This document shows positions 7,185 through 16,500 of a DNA stretch of 24,686 bases, piece after piece. The stretch's first letter is position 1. Each line of letters starts with the position of its first letter. The stretch comes from CAYGVT01 sp964353355. GTDB lineage: Archaea > Thermoplasmatota > DTKX01 > GCA-020343715. The stretch lies in contig CAYGVT010000097.1 in NCBI GenBank assembly GCA_964353355.1, forward strand, positions 1-24,686, written 5' to 3'. The notes under the pieces are model-generated. The model had not been told where the DNA came from and made no database searches. It saw only the letters and a list, made by a program, of their open reading frames with translations. The translations under genes were made by a program, and so were the position numbers.

Positions 7185-8195
7185 ATTCTCACGCAGGACG
7201 GAGCCCGCGCTGGGCACACCAAGGTCAGGGACATCAAGGAGGGGCAGGAGGTCCGGGGCTTCTTCGCAGTCAGGGGCAAGGACCTGCCCAGGGAGTACAA
7301 GAACAAGTCCGGCAAGTGGTTCAAGGCGCTCCTGGGCGACGCGACGGGCGAGATTGCCCTCAAGTACTGGGGCACGGAGGACCCTGACAGGACGATGCGG
7401 GCCTGGGGCTCGTTCCAGCTGGGCTCGGTCGTCTACGTCCAGGGCGTGGCCGCCTTCGACAGGTACGAGGAGGGGCTCATGCTCGTGGTCAACGAGGGCA
7501 AGGACGAGCTCCGCCTCGTGGAGGAGGGCACGGAGGGGCTTCAGCTCGTCGCCTCCCTGGACACGGACCGCATAAAGGCCCTGACGGAGGAGCTGTTCGA
7601 GCTCATCGCGAGCGTGCGCGACGTCCCGCTCAAGATGCTGCTGCAGGCCTTCTTCTCCGACCGGACGATGCTCGACGCCTTCAAGTACTCACCGTCCGCC
7701 ATCCGCCACCACCACGCCTACGTGGGTGGCAACCTCGAGCACACGGTGGGCACTGCGCGCATCGTCGACCTGCTATCCCACCGCTACCCGCGCATCGACC
7801 GTGACCTGGCCATCACGGGGGCCCTGCTCCACGACATCGGCAAGCTCAAGGAGTACAGGGTGGCGGCCTCGGTCGAGATGACGTCCGAGGGGCAGTTCAT
7901 CGGCCACTCCCAGCTCGGCTGGGAGATGATACGGGAGCGGCTCGACCGCGTCCCGGGGCTCACGGACGAGCGAAGGCTCAAGCTCTGGGACATGGTCATC
8001 CACCACCACGGCAGCTACGAGCGCGACGGTGACATGGCCTCGAACATCCACACGCTCGAGTCGTGCGCGCTCCACTACGCGGACGACATGGACGCCAAGG
8101 TCGGGGCGTTCTCGCAGCTGCTGCGGCAGGCCGGCGAGGGCAAGGACGAATGGCTGTACTCGAAGGAACTCGGGTTCTCCATCTACACAAGGTGA
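7185..8195 (+). CDS. OB-fold/HD-domain 3'-5' exoribonuclease (YhaM-like), start codon unclear
   Basis: Proteins with this layout (N-terminal OB/tRNA-anticodon-type nucleic-acid-binding domain, then HD phosphohydrolase) include bacterial YhaM, a 3'-5' exonuclease acting on RNA. The OB part starts at TKVRDIKEGQEVRGFFAVRG and runs to VVYVQGVAAFDRYEEGLMLV. The HD part has the metal-site pattern: HHH, then NLEHT, then GALLHDIGKLKEY and later VIHHHGSYE. Conserved sequence clearly begins near 7221, but in this frame there is no ATG, GTG or TTG between the stop at 7143-7145 and the ATG at 7395. The ATG would delete about half of the OB domain. I give ATT at 7185 as a placeholder 5' limit; a single-base indel joining the ATG at 7139 is the alternative. 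It heads a tight + strand cluster with Pcc1 and RadB. Confidence 0.8.
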   Translation: MLTQDGARAGHTKVRDIKEGQEVRGFFAVRGKDLPREYKNKSGKWFKALLGDATGEIALKYWGTEDPDRTMRAWGSFQLGSVVYVQGVAAFDRYEEGLMLVVNEGKDELRLVEEGTEGLQLVASLDTDRIKALTEELFELIASVRDVPLKMLLQAFFSDRTMLDAFKYSPSAIRHHHAYVGGNLEHTVGTARIVDLLSHRYPRIDRDLAITGALLHDIGKLKEYRVAASVEMTSEGQFIGHSQLGWEMIRERLDRVPGLTDERRLKLWDMVIHHHGSYERDGDMASNIHTLESCALHYADDMDAKVGAFSQLLRQAGEGKDEWLYSKELGFSIYTR

Positions 8196-8202
8196 GCGAG
8201 GG

Positions 8203-8547
8203 ATGCCGGTCAGGCCCGTGACACAGGTGGGGAGGCAGCCGCGAGCGACGGTCGTGCTCGACCTCCACTGCTCGTCCGAGGAGGAGGCGCGCGCGGTCTG
8301 GGCCGCGCTGGCCGTGGACGACCCGGGCTCCATCAGGGGCGCGGTGACGGGGAGCCACCTGCGCATCACCGTCGGCCCGGCCACGCTCCCCTCGCTGCGC
8401 GCGAGCTGCGACGACGTGCTGGCATGCTTCCAAGCCGCCAGGGGTGCCGCCTCCCCCCCGAGTCTCCCCTTGACCGATGACCGCGATGACGACGACGACA
8501 TCGAGCGCGGGGGCGATGTAGGCGATGGCGCAGAGGGGGGTGCCTGA
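8203..8547 (+). CDS. pcc1: KEOPS complex subunit Pcc1
   Basis: KEOPS makes the universal t6A modification of tRNAs that read ANN codons; Pcc1 is the small dimerising subunit that contacts Kae1 and helps bind tRNA. The core matches the family: SEEEARAVWAALAVDD, then GAVTGSHLRITV and LRASCDDVLACFQAA, where a helix with LR-S-D-L is typical. The core is about 85 residues, as usual. An unusual tail follows (about residues 88-114), with an Asp run (DDRDDDDD) and Gly-rich end, probably disordered. ATG 8203 follows the exoribonuclease stop by seven bases and has GGTGAG upstream with a six-base gap. The open frame continues upstream into the exoribonuclease but without conserved content. No other KEOPS genes are in the window. 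Confidence 0.85.
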   Translation: MPVRPVTQVGRQPRATVVLDLHCSSEEEARAVWAALAVDDPGSIRGAVTGSHLRITVGPATLPSLRASCDDVLACFQAARGAASPPSLPLTDDRDDDDDIERGGDVGDGAEGGA

Positions 8548-8556
8548 ACGCCCCCC

Positions 8557-9222
8557 ATGCCCACTGGCTCGGCCGTCCTCGACAGCCTCCTGGGGGGAGG
8601 CCTCGAGGCGGGTATCGTCACCGAGGTCTACGGCGAGGGGGGCTGCGGCAAGACCAGCCTCGCGCTGCAGCTCGCCGTCCGGTGCGCGGAGGCGGGCTCG
8701 CAGGCGCTCTACATCGACGCCGAGGGCGTCTCCCCGGAGCGGTTCCGCCAGATAGCGGGTGACGACCACAGGCGCGTGCTCAAGCGCATCCTGTTCTTCA
8801 CCCCCAACTCCCACGAGGAGCTGGACGACCACATCTCCCGCGCGGCCAAGCTCGCCGAGGGAGACAAGACAGTCGGGCTCGTGGTCGTGGACCCCCTCGT
8901 GGTGTTCTACAGGCAGGCCATCGGCACCAAGAACGAGTCCCAGGTGAGGTCGCTGATGACCAACATGGTCGTGAGGCTCCATCGCCTCGCGAGGTCGAGG
9001 GATTTGCCCGCGCTCATCACGAACCAGGTCTACTTCGACCCCGACACGGGCAACATCGAGCCCCTCGGGGGGCAGGGCATCGGCCACATCGCCAAGTCCA
9101 TCGTCCGGCTCGAAAGGACCGCCCCTGGACGCCGGACCGCCGTGCTCATGAAGCACCGCCACCTGCCGGAGGGCGGGCGCGTCGCGCTGCGCATCACCGA
9201 CAGGGGTCTCGAGGACGAGTGA
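8557..9222 (+). CDS. radB: DNA repair and recombination protein RadB
   Basis: RadB is the short euryarchaeal RecA/Rad51 paralogue, thought to assist RadA in recombination and to bind DNA while hydrolysing ATP poorly. The 221 residues are only the ATPase core, with no N-terminal helix-hairpin-helix domain, which fits RadB rather than RadA. Visible motifs are GSAVLDSLLGGGLEAGIVTE at the start, Walker A GEGGCGKTS (residues 26-34), Walker B LVVVD (108-112), and the motif LITNQVYFDPDTG. The C-terminal LMKHRHLPEGGRVALRITD is usual. ATG 8557 is nine bases after the Pcc1 stop; a G-rich ribosome-binding site overlaps the end of Pcc1 at a rather long distance. Co-transcription with Pcc1 is likely. Confidence 0.92.
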   Translation: MPTGSAVLDSLLGGGLEAGIVTEVYGEGGCGKTSLALQLAVRCAEAGSQALYIDAEGVSPERFRQIAGDDHRRVLKRILFFTPNSHEELDDHISRAAKLAEGDKTVGLVVVDPLVVFYRQAIGTKNESQVRSLMTNMVVRLHRLARSRDLPALITNQVYFDPDTGNIEPLGGQGIGHIAKSIVRLERTAPGRRTAVLMKHRHLPEGGRVALRITDRGLEDE

Positions 9223-9260
9223 CGTGGGCGGTAGGGAAGGGGTAGGGAGGGGAGGCTGGG

Positions 9261-9767
9261 ATGGCCGAGGACGAGGGCGGGCCGACGGGACCGGGGACGG
9301 CGGGTTTGGGACCCAGGCACGCGAGGGGCGGCCCCCTCCCCATAATGGCGGCCGAGGTGAGGGCGTTCGTGCACTCGACCGAGGACGTCGAGCGCGTGCG
9401 CGCGTGCGTCAGGGCCGTCGCGGGCGAGGGCGCCCAGGTGCGCGAGAAGCGCTCCCGCGGCTACCACCATCAGCCCCTCAGGGTGCTCGAGGCCGAGGTG
9501 CGGGAGCGGGCGGGGTTGCGCCGCATCCTGGAGCTGCTGAGGACCGATGACCTCCGCGAGGACTACGACCGCACGTGGGAGAGGAGGCTGGACACGGAGC
9601 ACGGCATGGTGCACTTCCGGCTCGCGAAGCAACCCCTCCTCGAGGGCCTCCTCAGCATCGAACCCCCCGACGGCAAGGGCGACCTGGTCAAGGTTGAGCT
9701 CCGTCTGCAGGCGTTCCCCGCGAGGCCCGAGCGCTACCGCGAGATCGCCCGCACGCTGCTTGACTGA
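9261..9767 (+). CDS. COG1325-type RNA-binding protein, predicted exosome-associated subunit
   Basis: This resembles the small archaeal family COG1325, predicted to bind RNA and linked to the exosome by gene neighbourhood. The recognisable core is VRAFVHSTEDVERVRACVRA, the KRSRGYHHQPLRVLEAEV strand-helix, and the acidic then aromatic stretch before MVHFRLAKQPLLEGLLS, ending in KVELRLQAFPAR. I chose ATG 9261 because it has GGAGG six bases upstream; the family core begins at residue ~31, so the first 28 residues are an extra Gly/Pro-rich leader. ATG 9345 would give a standard-length protein but has no ribosome-binding site. It is the last gene of the + strand cluster, 38 bases after radB, which supports a role in RNA metabolism. 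Confidence 0.75.
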   Translation: MAEDEGGPTGPGTAGLGPRHARGGPLPIMAAEVRAFVHSTEDVERVRACVRAVAGEGAQVREKRSRGYHHQPLRVLEAEVRERAGLRRILELLRTDDLREDYDRTWERRLDTEHGMVHFRLAKQPLLEGLLSIEPPDGKGDLVKVELRLQAFPARPERYREIARTLLD

Positions 9768-9824
9768 GCGGGCTCTCCGGACCGCTCCCATCCCCCACCG
9801 TCATCCACGGGCCTGGCGACGACC

Positions 9825-10472
9825 TCACTTCTTCGAGGCCTTGGCCTTGGCGATCTCGCCGGGCTTGTCCCTGGCGGGCTCCTTCTGCGGCCTCTTCGTC
9901 CCGTGCCTCGGTGAGACCTCGGGCTCGGCGGCGAGCACCTTGTCGACGCCCCCCGACGGCGCGTCATGGACGCGCGTGGGCACATCGATGGGCCTCGAGT
10001 TGGCCTGGCAGCAGAAGGCGCGGACGATGTCCCCGCGCGTGACGATACCCACGACCTTCTCGTCGGCGTCCACCACGGGGATCCGGTTGATGTTGCGCGA
10101 GTAGAGCTGCCTCGCGACCTCGTTGAGGTCGTCGTCGGGCACGCACGTGAGGACCTTCTTTGTCATGCAGTCCCCGACGACCGTCTGGGCCTGCTCCTCG
10201 AACGCCTTCAAGATCTCGACCTCGCCACGGGACATCTCGAAGAAGACGCCCATGGTGTGGAGCGAGGGGTACACCATCTTGACCTTGTCCGCGGACGAGC
10301 TCACCGCGCGCAGGATGTCGGCCTCGGTCAGGATGCCGATGAGCACCCCGTCCCCGTCCACGACGGGCGCGCCAGATATCTTGTACCTCGCGAGCAGCTC
10401 CGACGCGTCCCTAAGCGACATGAACTGCGTGAGGTTGATGACCTTCGTGGTCATGATCTCCTTCACCTTCAT
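9825..10472 (-). CDS. CBS-pair protein with Lys-rich tail, partner of the giant TPR gene
   Basis: CBS domains in pairs bind adenine nucleotides or related ligands and act as energy or signal sensors. CBS1 lies at residues 1-58 (VKEIMTTKVINL, GAPVVDGDGVLIGILTEADI) and CBS2 at about 98-153 (VGDCMTKKVLTC, RIPVVDADEKVVGIVTRGDI). They are separated by a 40-residue linker with a Met/Phe-rich helix. The last ~55 residues are a disordered-looking tail ending in Lys/Ala-rich sequence, possibly for nucleic acid or protein contact. The ATG at 10472 has GGAGGTG five bases upstream. The gene lies 52 bases downstream of the 2290-residue TPR gene on the same strand, so they are probably co-transcribed and may work together. 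No catalytic domain is present. Confidence 0.88.
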   Translation of the reverse strand: MKVKEIMTTKVINLTQFMSLRDASELLARYKISGAPVVDGDGVLIGILTEADILRAVSSSADKVKMVYPSLHTMGVFFEMSRGEVEILKAFEEQAQTVVGDCMTKKVLTCVPDDDLNEVARQLYSRNINRIPVVDADEKVVGIVTRGDIVRAFCCQANSRPIDVPTRVHDAPSGGVDKVLAAEPEVSPRHGTKRPQKEPARDKPGEIAKAKASKK

Positions 10473-10524
10473 CCATCCACCTCCACGATGATGCCTTCGT
10501 CCGTCGTCTTCCGCGCGGCCGCGG

Positions 10525-13500
10525 TCACTTGGCCTGCTCCAGGGCCGCCTTGGCCTCCGAGTTGCCTGGGTTGAGCTTGAGGACCTGTTCGAAGCTTCCG
10601 CGCGCGTCCTCCGGGCGCTGCAGGAACCGGAGCACGTTGCCCTTGAACAGCCACGTGGCCTCGTTGTCCTCATTGACCGATAGGGCCTGGTCGTAGGCCT
10701 GGAGCGATTCGTCGAACCGCTTCAGGTTGAACATCGAGGTGCCCTTGGCTATCCAGGCGTCCTCGTAGTCCGCCTTGAGCTCTATCGCGCGCTCGAAGCA
10801 CTCGAGCGCTGACTTGTCGTCGCCGGACTTGCTGAGGGCGATGCCCTTGTTCTTCCAGGCCTCCTCGTAGGCCTCGTTGTGGGCGATGGCCTGGTCGTAG
10901 CTCTCGATGGCGTCCTTTATCTTGCGCAGCGAGTACAGCGCGTTGCCCCTGTTGTTCCAGGCCTCCGCGTAGTCCTGCCTGATCTCGAGCGCCTTGTCGT
11001 AGCACGTGAGCGCGTCGCCGAGGCGGCCGAGGTTGACCATCGCGAACCCCTTGTTGTTCCAAGCCAGGTCGTAGTCGGGGGCGATGGCGATGGCCTTCTC
11101 GTAGCACGCGATGGCCTCCTTGTATCGGCCGGTCTTGCCCAGCGCGTTGCCCTTGTTGGTCCACGCCTCCTCGTACTCAGGGGCTATCTCGATGGCCTTG
11201 TCGTAGGCCTTGAGCGCATCGTCGACCTTGCCCAGCTCGCGCAGCGCGTTGCCCTTGCTGTTCCATGCGAGCTTGTCCTTGGGGTCGAGCTTGATGGCCT
11301 TGTCGTAGGACCTGATGGCGTCGTCGTGCTTGCCGAGCTGGCCGAGCGCGTTGCCCCTGTTGATCCAGGCCTGGATGAAGCCCTCGTCGAGCTTGATGGC
11401 CTGGTCGAAGCACTTGGACGAGTCTGGGTACCTCTTCAGGTTGAACAGGGCCGAGCCTTTGTTGTTCCAGGCCTGGGCGAAGTCGGGGTTGAGCTCGAGC
11501 GCCTGGTCGTAGCACGTCACGGACTCCTGGTAGCGCTTGAGCTTGTAAAGCGTCGCGCCCTTGTTGTTCCAGGCCTCGGCGTTGCCAGGGTTAATCTCGA
11601 GTATCTTGTCGTACGAGCCGATGGCCTCCTCGGTCCTGCCGAGCTCGTAGAGCACCGCGCCGCGCTCGGCGAGCGCGCTCTCCGAGCTGGGGTTGACCTG
11701 CAGCGTCGCGTTGAGCGCGAGGAGCGCCTCCTGCGGCCGCTTGAGCGAGCGCAGCGCCAGGGCCTTGGAGAAGTAGGGCTGCTCGTCCTCGGGCGTGAGC
11801 TGGATGAGCTTGTCGTAGCACGCGAGCGATTCCTCGACTCGCCCCGCGTTGTAGAGCGCTATCTCCTTGCTCTGCCACGCGACGAGGTAGTCGGGATTTA
11901 TCTTGATGGCCCTGTCGTAGGCCTTGATTGCCTCCTCGACCTGGCCGAGGTTGTAAAGTGCGTTGCCCACGTTCGACCAGCCGATGTCGAACTGCGGGTT
12001 TATCTCGACCGCCTTCTGGTAGCACTCGAGGGCCTCCTGGAACCTTGTGAGCTCCATCAGGATGAGGCCCTTGTTGGTCCAGCTCTCCAAGTCGAGCTGG
12101 TTGATGCGCAGCTCCCGGTCGAAGGCCTCCAGCGCGCCCTCCTTGTCGCCCATGCTGTAGAGCGCGATGCCCTTGGACTTCCATGCGCCGGCGCTCTCGG
12201 GGTTGAGCTCGATGGCCTTGTTGTAGCACGCGTCCGCCTCGTCGAACCGGCCCACCTTGCGCAGCACCATGCCCTTGCGCTGCCAGGCGTCGGCGAAGTC
12301 GGGCCTGGCCTTGATGGCGAGGTCGTACTGCTCCAGTGCCTCGTCCGTGCGGTCCAATGCCTCCAGCGCGTTGCCCTTCTCGAAGTAGGCGAGGTGGCAA
12401 GACTCATCGACCTGTATGGCCGAGTCGTAGGCCGCGAGCGCCTCGTCCACGCGGTTCTGGGCCACGAGCACGCGGCCCTTGGCGTAGTACGGCTCGGGCT
12501 TGGACGGGTCGTAGCCGATGGCCGTGTCGAAGCAGTCGATGGCCTCCTTCGGCTTGCCCAGGGCCTCGAGCGAGACGCCCATGCGGTACCACGCCTGCGC
12601 GCTCTCGGGCTGGAGGTCGATGGCCTTGCGGTACGCGCCGATGGCGTCCTCGGGCTGCTCGAGCTTGTGCAGCGCGCGACCCTTGAGAATCCACGCGTCG
12701 GGGTTCTTCCTGTCGAGCGACAGCAGCTTGTCCGCCGCGTCCGCGGCCTCGGGCGCGCGGCCGAGCCTGAGCAGGCACTCGACCCTGTTGGCGTGGGCGG
12801 CCTTGGACGTGGGCGAGATGGAGATGGCCCTCTCGAACGAGACGAGCGCGCCCTCCATTCCGTCCTCGAGATGCATCTGGCCCTCGCCCAGCAGGTTCCA
12901 GGCCTCCGCGTCGTCATCCTCGATGGCGACCACGCGCTCGAAGCACGCGACCATGGCCTTCCAGTCCTCGAGGGCCCGCCTTGCGAGGCCCTTCTGGAAG
13001 TGCGCGAACGCGTTGCCGTCGTTCAGGCGGATGGCCCTGTCGAGGGACTTGATGGCGTCCTGGTCCTCGCCGAGCAGGACCTGCGCCTCCCCCAGGCGGG
13101 CCCAGCTCATGGAGTTGTTGTCGTTGAGGTCGATTGCGTCGCGCCACGCCGCCTTGGCCTCCTCTATGCGTCCCATCGCCGCGAGCGCCTCGGCCCTGTG
13201 GACGTGCGCGTCCTCGAGGTCGCCCTTGAGCGCGATGGCGCCCTCGAAGCATGGGAGCGCCTGAGCGAGGTCGCCCGAGCCCATGAGCGCGACGCCCTTG
13301 GCGTTGAGCACCACCGGGAGGCCCGCGTTCAGGGCGAGCGCCCTGTCGTAGGCCGCGACCGCTTCCTTGTACGCGCCCATGCGCGCCTGTGCGTGGCCCA
13401 GCTCGACCCACGCGTCCTCGTAGGAGGTGTCTATCTCGACCGCGCGCCTGAAGGCGGCGACGGCCTCCCTGTCGCGCCCCTTCTTGGCGAGCGCGGCGCC

Positions 13501-16500
13501 CTTGGCGAAGTGCGCCGCGTCGTAGTCGGGCTTGGACTCGATGGCCTTCTCGTACGACGCGATGGCATCATCGACGCGGCCCGAGTGCTCGAGGGACTGG
13601 GCGCGCGCGTACCAGACCATGTGCGCGTCGGGTGCGATGGCCAGCGCCGCGTCGAACGCCTTCAGGGCGTCATCGTCGCGGCCCATGGCCACGAGCGTGA
13701 TGCCGCGCTGGTAGTGGCCGTCCGAGCTCCTGGGGTCGGTCGCGAGCACGCGGTCGAACGCCTCGAGCGCCTCCTCGAGCCGGCCGAGGTTCCGCAGCGC
13801 CATGCCGCGGTGCTGGTGCGCCGTCGTGCTGTTGCCGTCGATGCCGATGGCGTTGTCGAACGCCGCTATGGACTCCCCGTGCTTGGCGAGGTGCAGCAGC
13901 GACGTGCCGATGGAGTTCCAGGTGTCGGCGTTCTTGGGATTTATCTCGACGCTGCGGGTGAAGCACTCAACGGCCGAATCGTAGTCCCCGATGCGGACCA
14001 TGCACAGGCCCTTCTTGTTCCAGGCGAACTCGTCTTTGATGTTGACCTCGAGCGCCTGGTCGAAGGCTGCCACGGCCTCGTCGTTCCGGCCGAGCTCCAT
14101 CAGGGCATCGCCCTTGTGGTGCCAGAACTCAGGATGCTTGGGGTCGAGCGCGAGCGCCTCGTCGAAGCATGCGATGGCCTCCTCGACCTTGCCCATGCGC
14201 ATGAGCGCGAGGCCCTTGGCGTCCCAGGCCTCCTTGTAGTCGCGCTTCTCGTCGAGCGTCCGGTCGTATGACGCGATCGCCTGCGTGGGGTCGCCCATCG
14301 CCATGAACGCCTGGCCGCGCCAATAGTGCGCCTCGGCGAAGTCGGGCTTGATCTCGATGGACCTGTCGAAGGAGTTGATGGACTCGCGCGCCCTGTTGAG
14401 GGCGAGCGAGCACCTGCCCTTGTTGAACCAGGCCAGGTGGTTGTTGGTCTTGATGCTGAGCGCCTTGTCGAAGTGCTTGGTCGCCTCCTGGTACTTGCGC
14501 AGCTCCAGCGCGGAGTTGCCCATGCGCTCCCAGGCATCGTCGTTGTTGGGCGCGAGCTCCACCGTGGAGGCGAAGCTCTTGATGGCCTCCTCGTGCCGCC
14601 CGAGGGCGGCCAGGGCCAGCCCGCGCTTGAAGTGGGCCGCGATGGTGCCCTTGGCGAGCTTGATGGCGCGGTCGAAGCACTTGATGGCGTCCTCGTGCCG
14701 GCCGAGGTACGCGAGAGAATCGCCCTTGGACACCCACACGCTCGCGGACGTGTCGTCGAGCGAGAGCGCGCGGTCCATGGCCTCTATCGCCTTCTGGTGG
14801 GCCCCCTTGACCATCAGCACCTGGCCCTTGGAGACCCAGGGCTCCTGGTAGTCGGCCTTGAGCGCGATGGCGCGCTCGAACGACTCGAGCGCGCGGTTCA
14901 GGTCGCCCTCCGCCTGGAGCGCCTGCCCCCTGAAGTACCAAGTCTGCGCGTCCGCGTCGTCGAGCCTCACGGCGGCGTCGTAGCACGCGAGCGCCTGCTT
15001 GTTGGAGCCCAGCTCCATGAGCGCATGGCCCTTCCACTTCCAGGCCTCGTCCATGTCCCCCCGTCGCTGGATGGCCGCGTCGTAGAACTCGATGGCCTGC
15101 TCGGCCATCCCCTGCTGGTGCATCGCGCGGCCCTTCTCGAAGTATGCCTCGGCCCAAGTTCCCTTGAGCTCGATGGCCTTGTCGAAGCTCTTCTCGGCCT
15201 GCTTGAACCGCTCGAGCCTGCTGAGGGCCTGGCCCTTGTGGAAGTGCGCCTCGACGTGCTTGCCGTTGAGCTCGAGCACGCGGTTCAGGCTCGCAAGCGC
15301 CTGCTCCTCCTTGTGCATGTCCATGTAGGCGAGGGCCTTGCCGAAGTGCGCCTCCTCGAGCGATTCGTCCACCTCGATGGCCGCGTCGTAGGCCCCGATG
15401 GCGGCCTCGAGCCGACCGACCTCGCGCAGCACGTCGCCCTTGCGCGAGTAGGCGCGCTCGAACGATGGGTCGAGGGCGATGACGCGGTCGAAGGCAGACA
15501 CGGCCTCCTCGGACCTGTGCAGCTTCGCCAGCGCCAGGCCCTTGTGGTACCAGGCCTCGTCGTTGGCCTCCTGGAGCTCGATGGCACGGTCGAAGCACAG
15601 GATGGCGTCCTGGTGCCGGCCGAGGCGGTTGAGCGCCCGGCCCTTGTTCGCCCACGCCTCGTCGAAGTCCGCGTAGAGCTGGAGCGCGCGGTCGAAGCAC
15701 TGTATGGACTCCTCGACAGAGCCCAGCTCGAGCAGGGCCTCGCCCTTGTAGTTCCAGGCGTGCTCGAAGTCGGCGTCGATGTCCAGCGCCGCGTCGTAGC
15801 ACGCGATGGCCTCCTGGTACCGCTCCTGCGACGCGAGCGCGAAGCCCTTGTTGCTCCACGCCTTGATGAACCTGGGGTTTATCTCGAGGACCTTGTCGTA
15901 GGAGGCAGCGGCCTCGTCGACGTGGCCGAGGTTGAACTGCGCGTTGCCGAGGTTGAACCACGCCTTGACGTAGTCGGGCATGAGCGCAATGGCCTTGTTG
16001 TAGCACTCGATGGCCTCGTCGACCCGCTTCAGCGTGTAGAGCGCGTTGCCCTTGTTGTTCCACGCCTGCTCGAACGCCGGGTTGATCTTGACCGCCATGT
16101 CGTAGCAGTCGATGGCCTCCTCGATGCGGCGGGCGTTGTAGAGCGCGTTGCCCTTGTTGTTCCATGCCTTCTCGTAGTCGGGGTCGATCTCGATGGCCTT
16201 GTCGTAGCACGCGATGGCCTCGTCCACCTTGCCCATGGCGGCGAGCGTCGAGCCCTTGTTGTAGTAGGCCTTCTCGTAGCGTGGGTTGAGCTCGATGGCA
16301 CGGTCGAAGCACGCGATGGCCTCATCCACCTTCCTGAGGGTGTAAAGCGCGTTGCCCTTGTTGTTCCACGCCTCCGCGTAGTTCGCCTTGATGTCTATCG
16401 CCTTGTCATAGCACTCGATGGCGTCGGCGGTGTTCTTGAGCTGGTGGAGCGCGAAGCCCTTGTTGTTCCAGGCGACCTCGTAGTTGGGGTTGATGGAGAT

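Noticed and set aside
6954..7217. 88-residue N-terminal extension of the winged-helix membrane protein
   Set aside because: It crosses the - strand TATA box, has Arg/Pro/Gly shadow composition, and the ATG at 6953 has its own ribosome-binding site at the start of the conserved HTH.
7139..7387. ATG at 7139 as start of a separate 82-residue gene
   Set aside because: The frame runs into the exoribonuclease OB domain out of frame, has Gly/Gln/Arg-rich shadow composition, and the ATG lies too close downstream of the TATA box to be in the mRNA.
10879..14271. Very long open frame on the + strand opposite the TPR gene (1130 residues), and a similar one at 14326-17118
   Set aside because: They mirror the TPR codons in antisense, with a Val/Leu/Arg/Gly-biased 34-residue periodic composition and no independent promoter or ribosome-binding site. 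High GC and codon bias explain the absence of stops.
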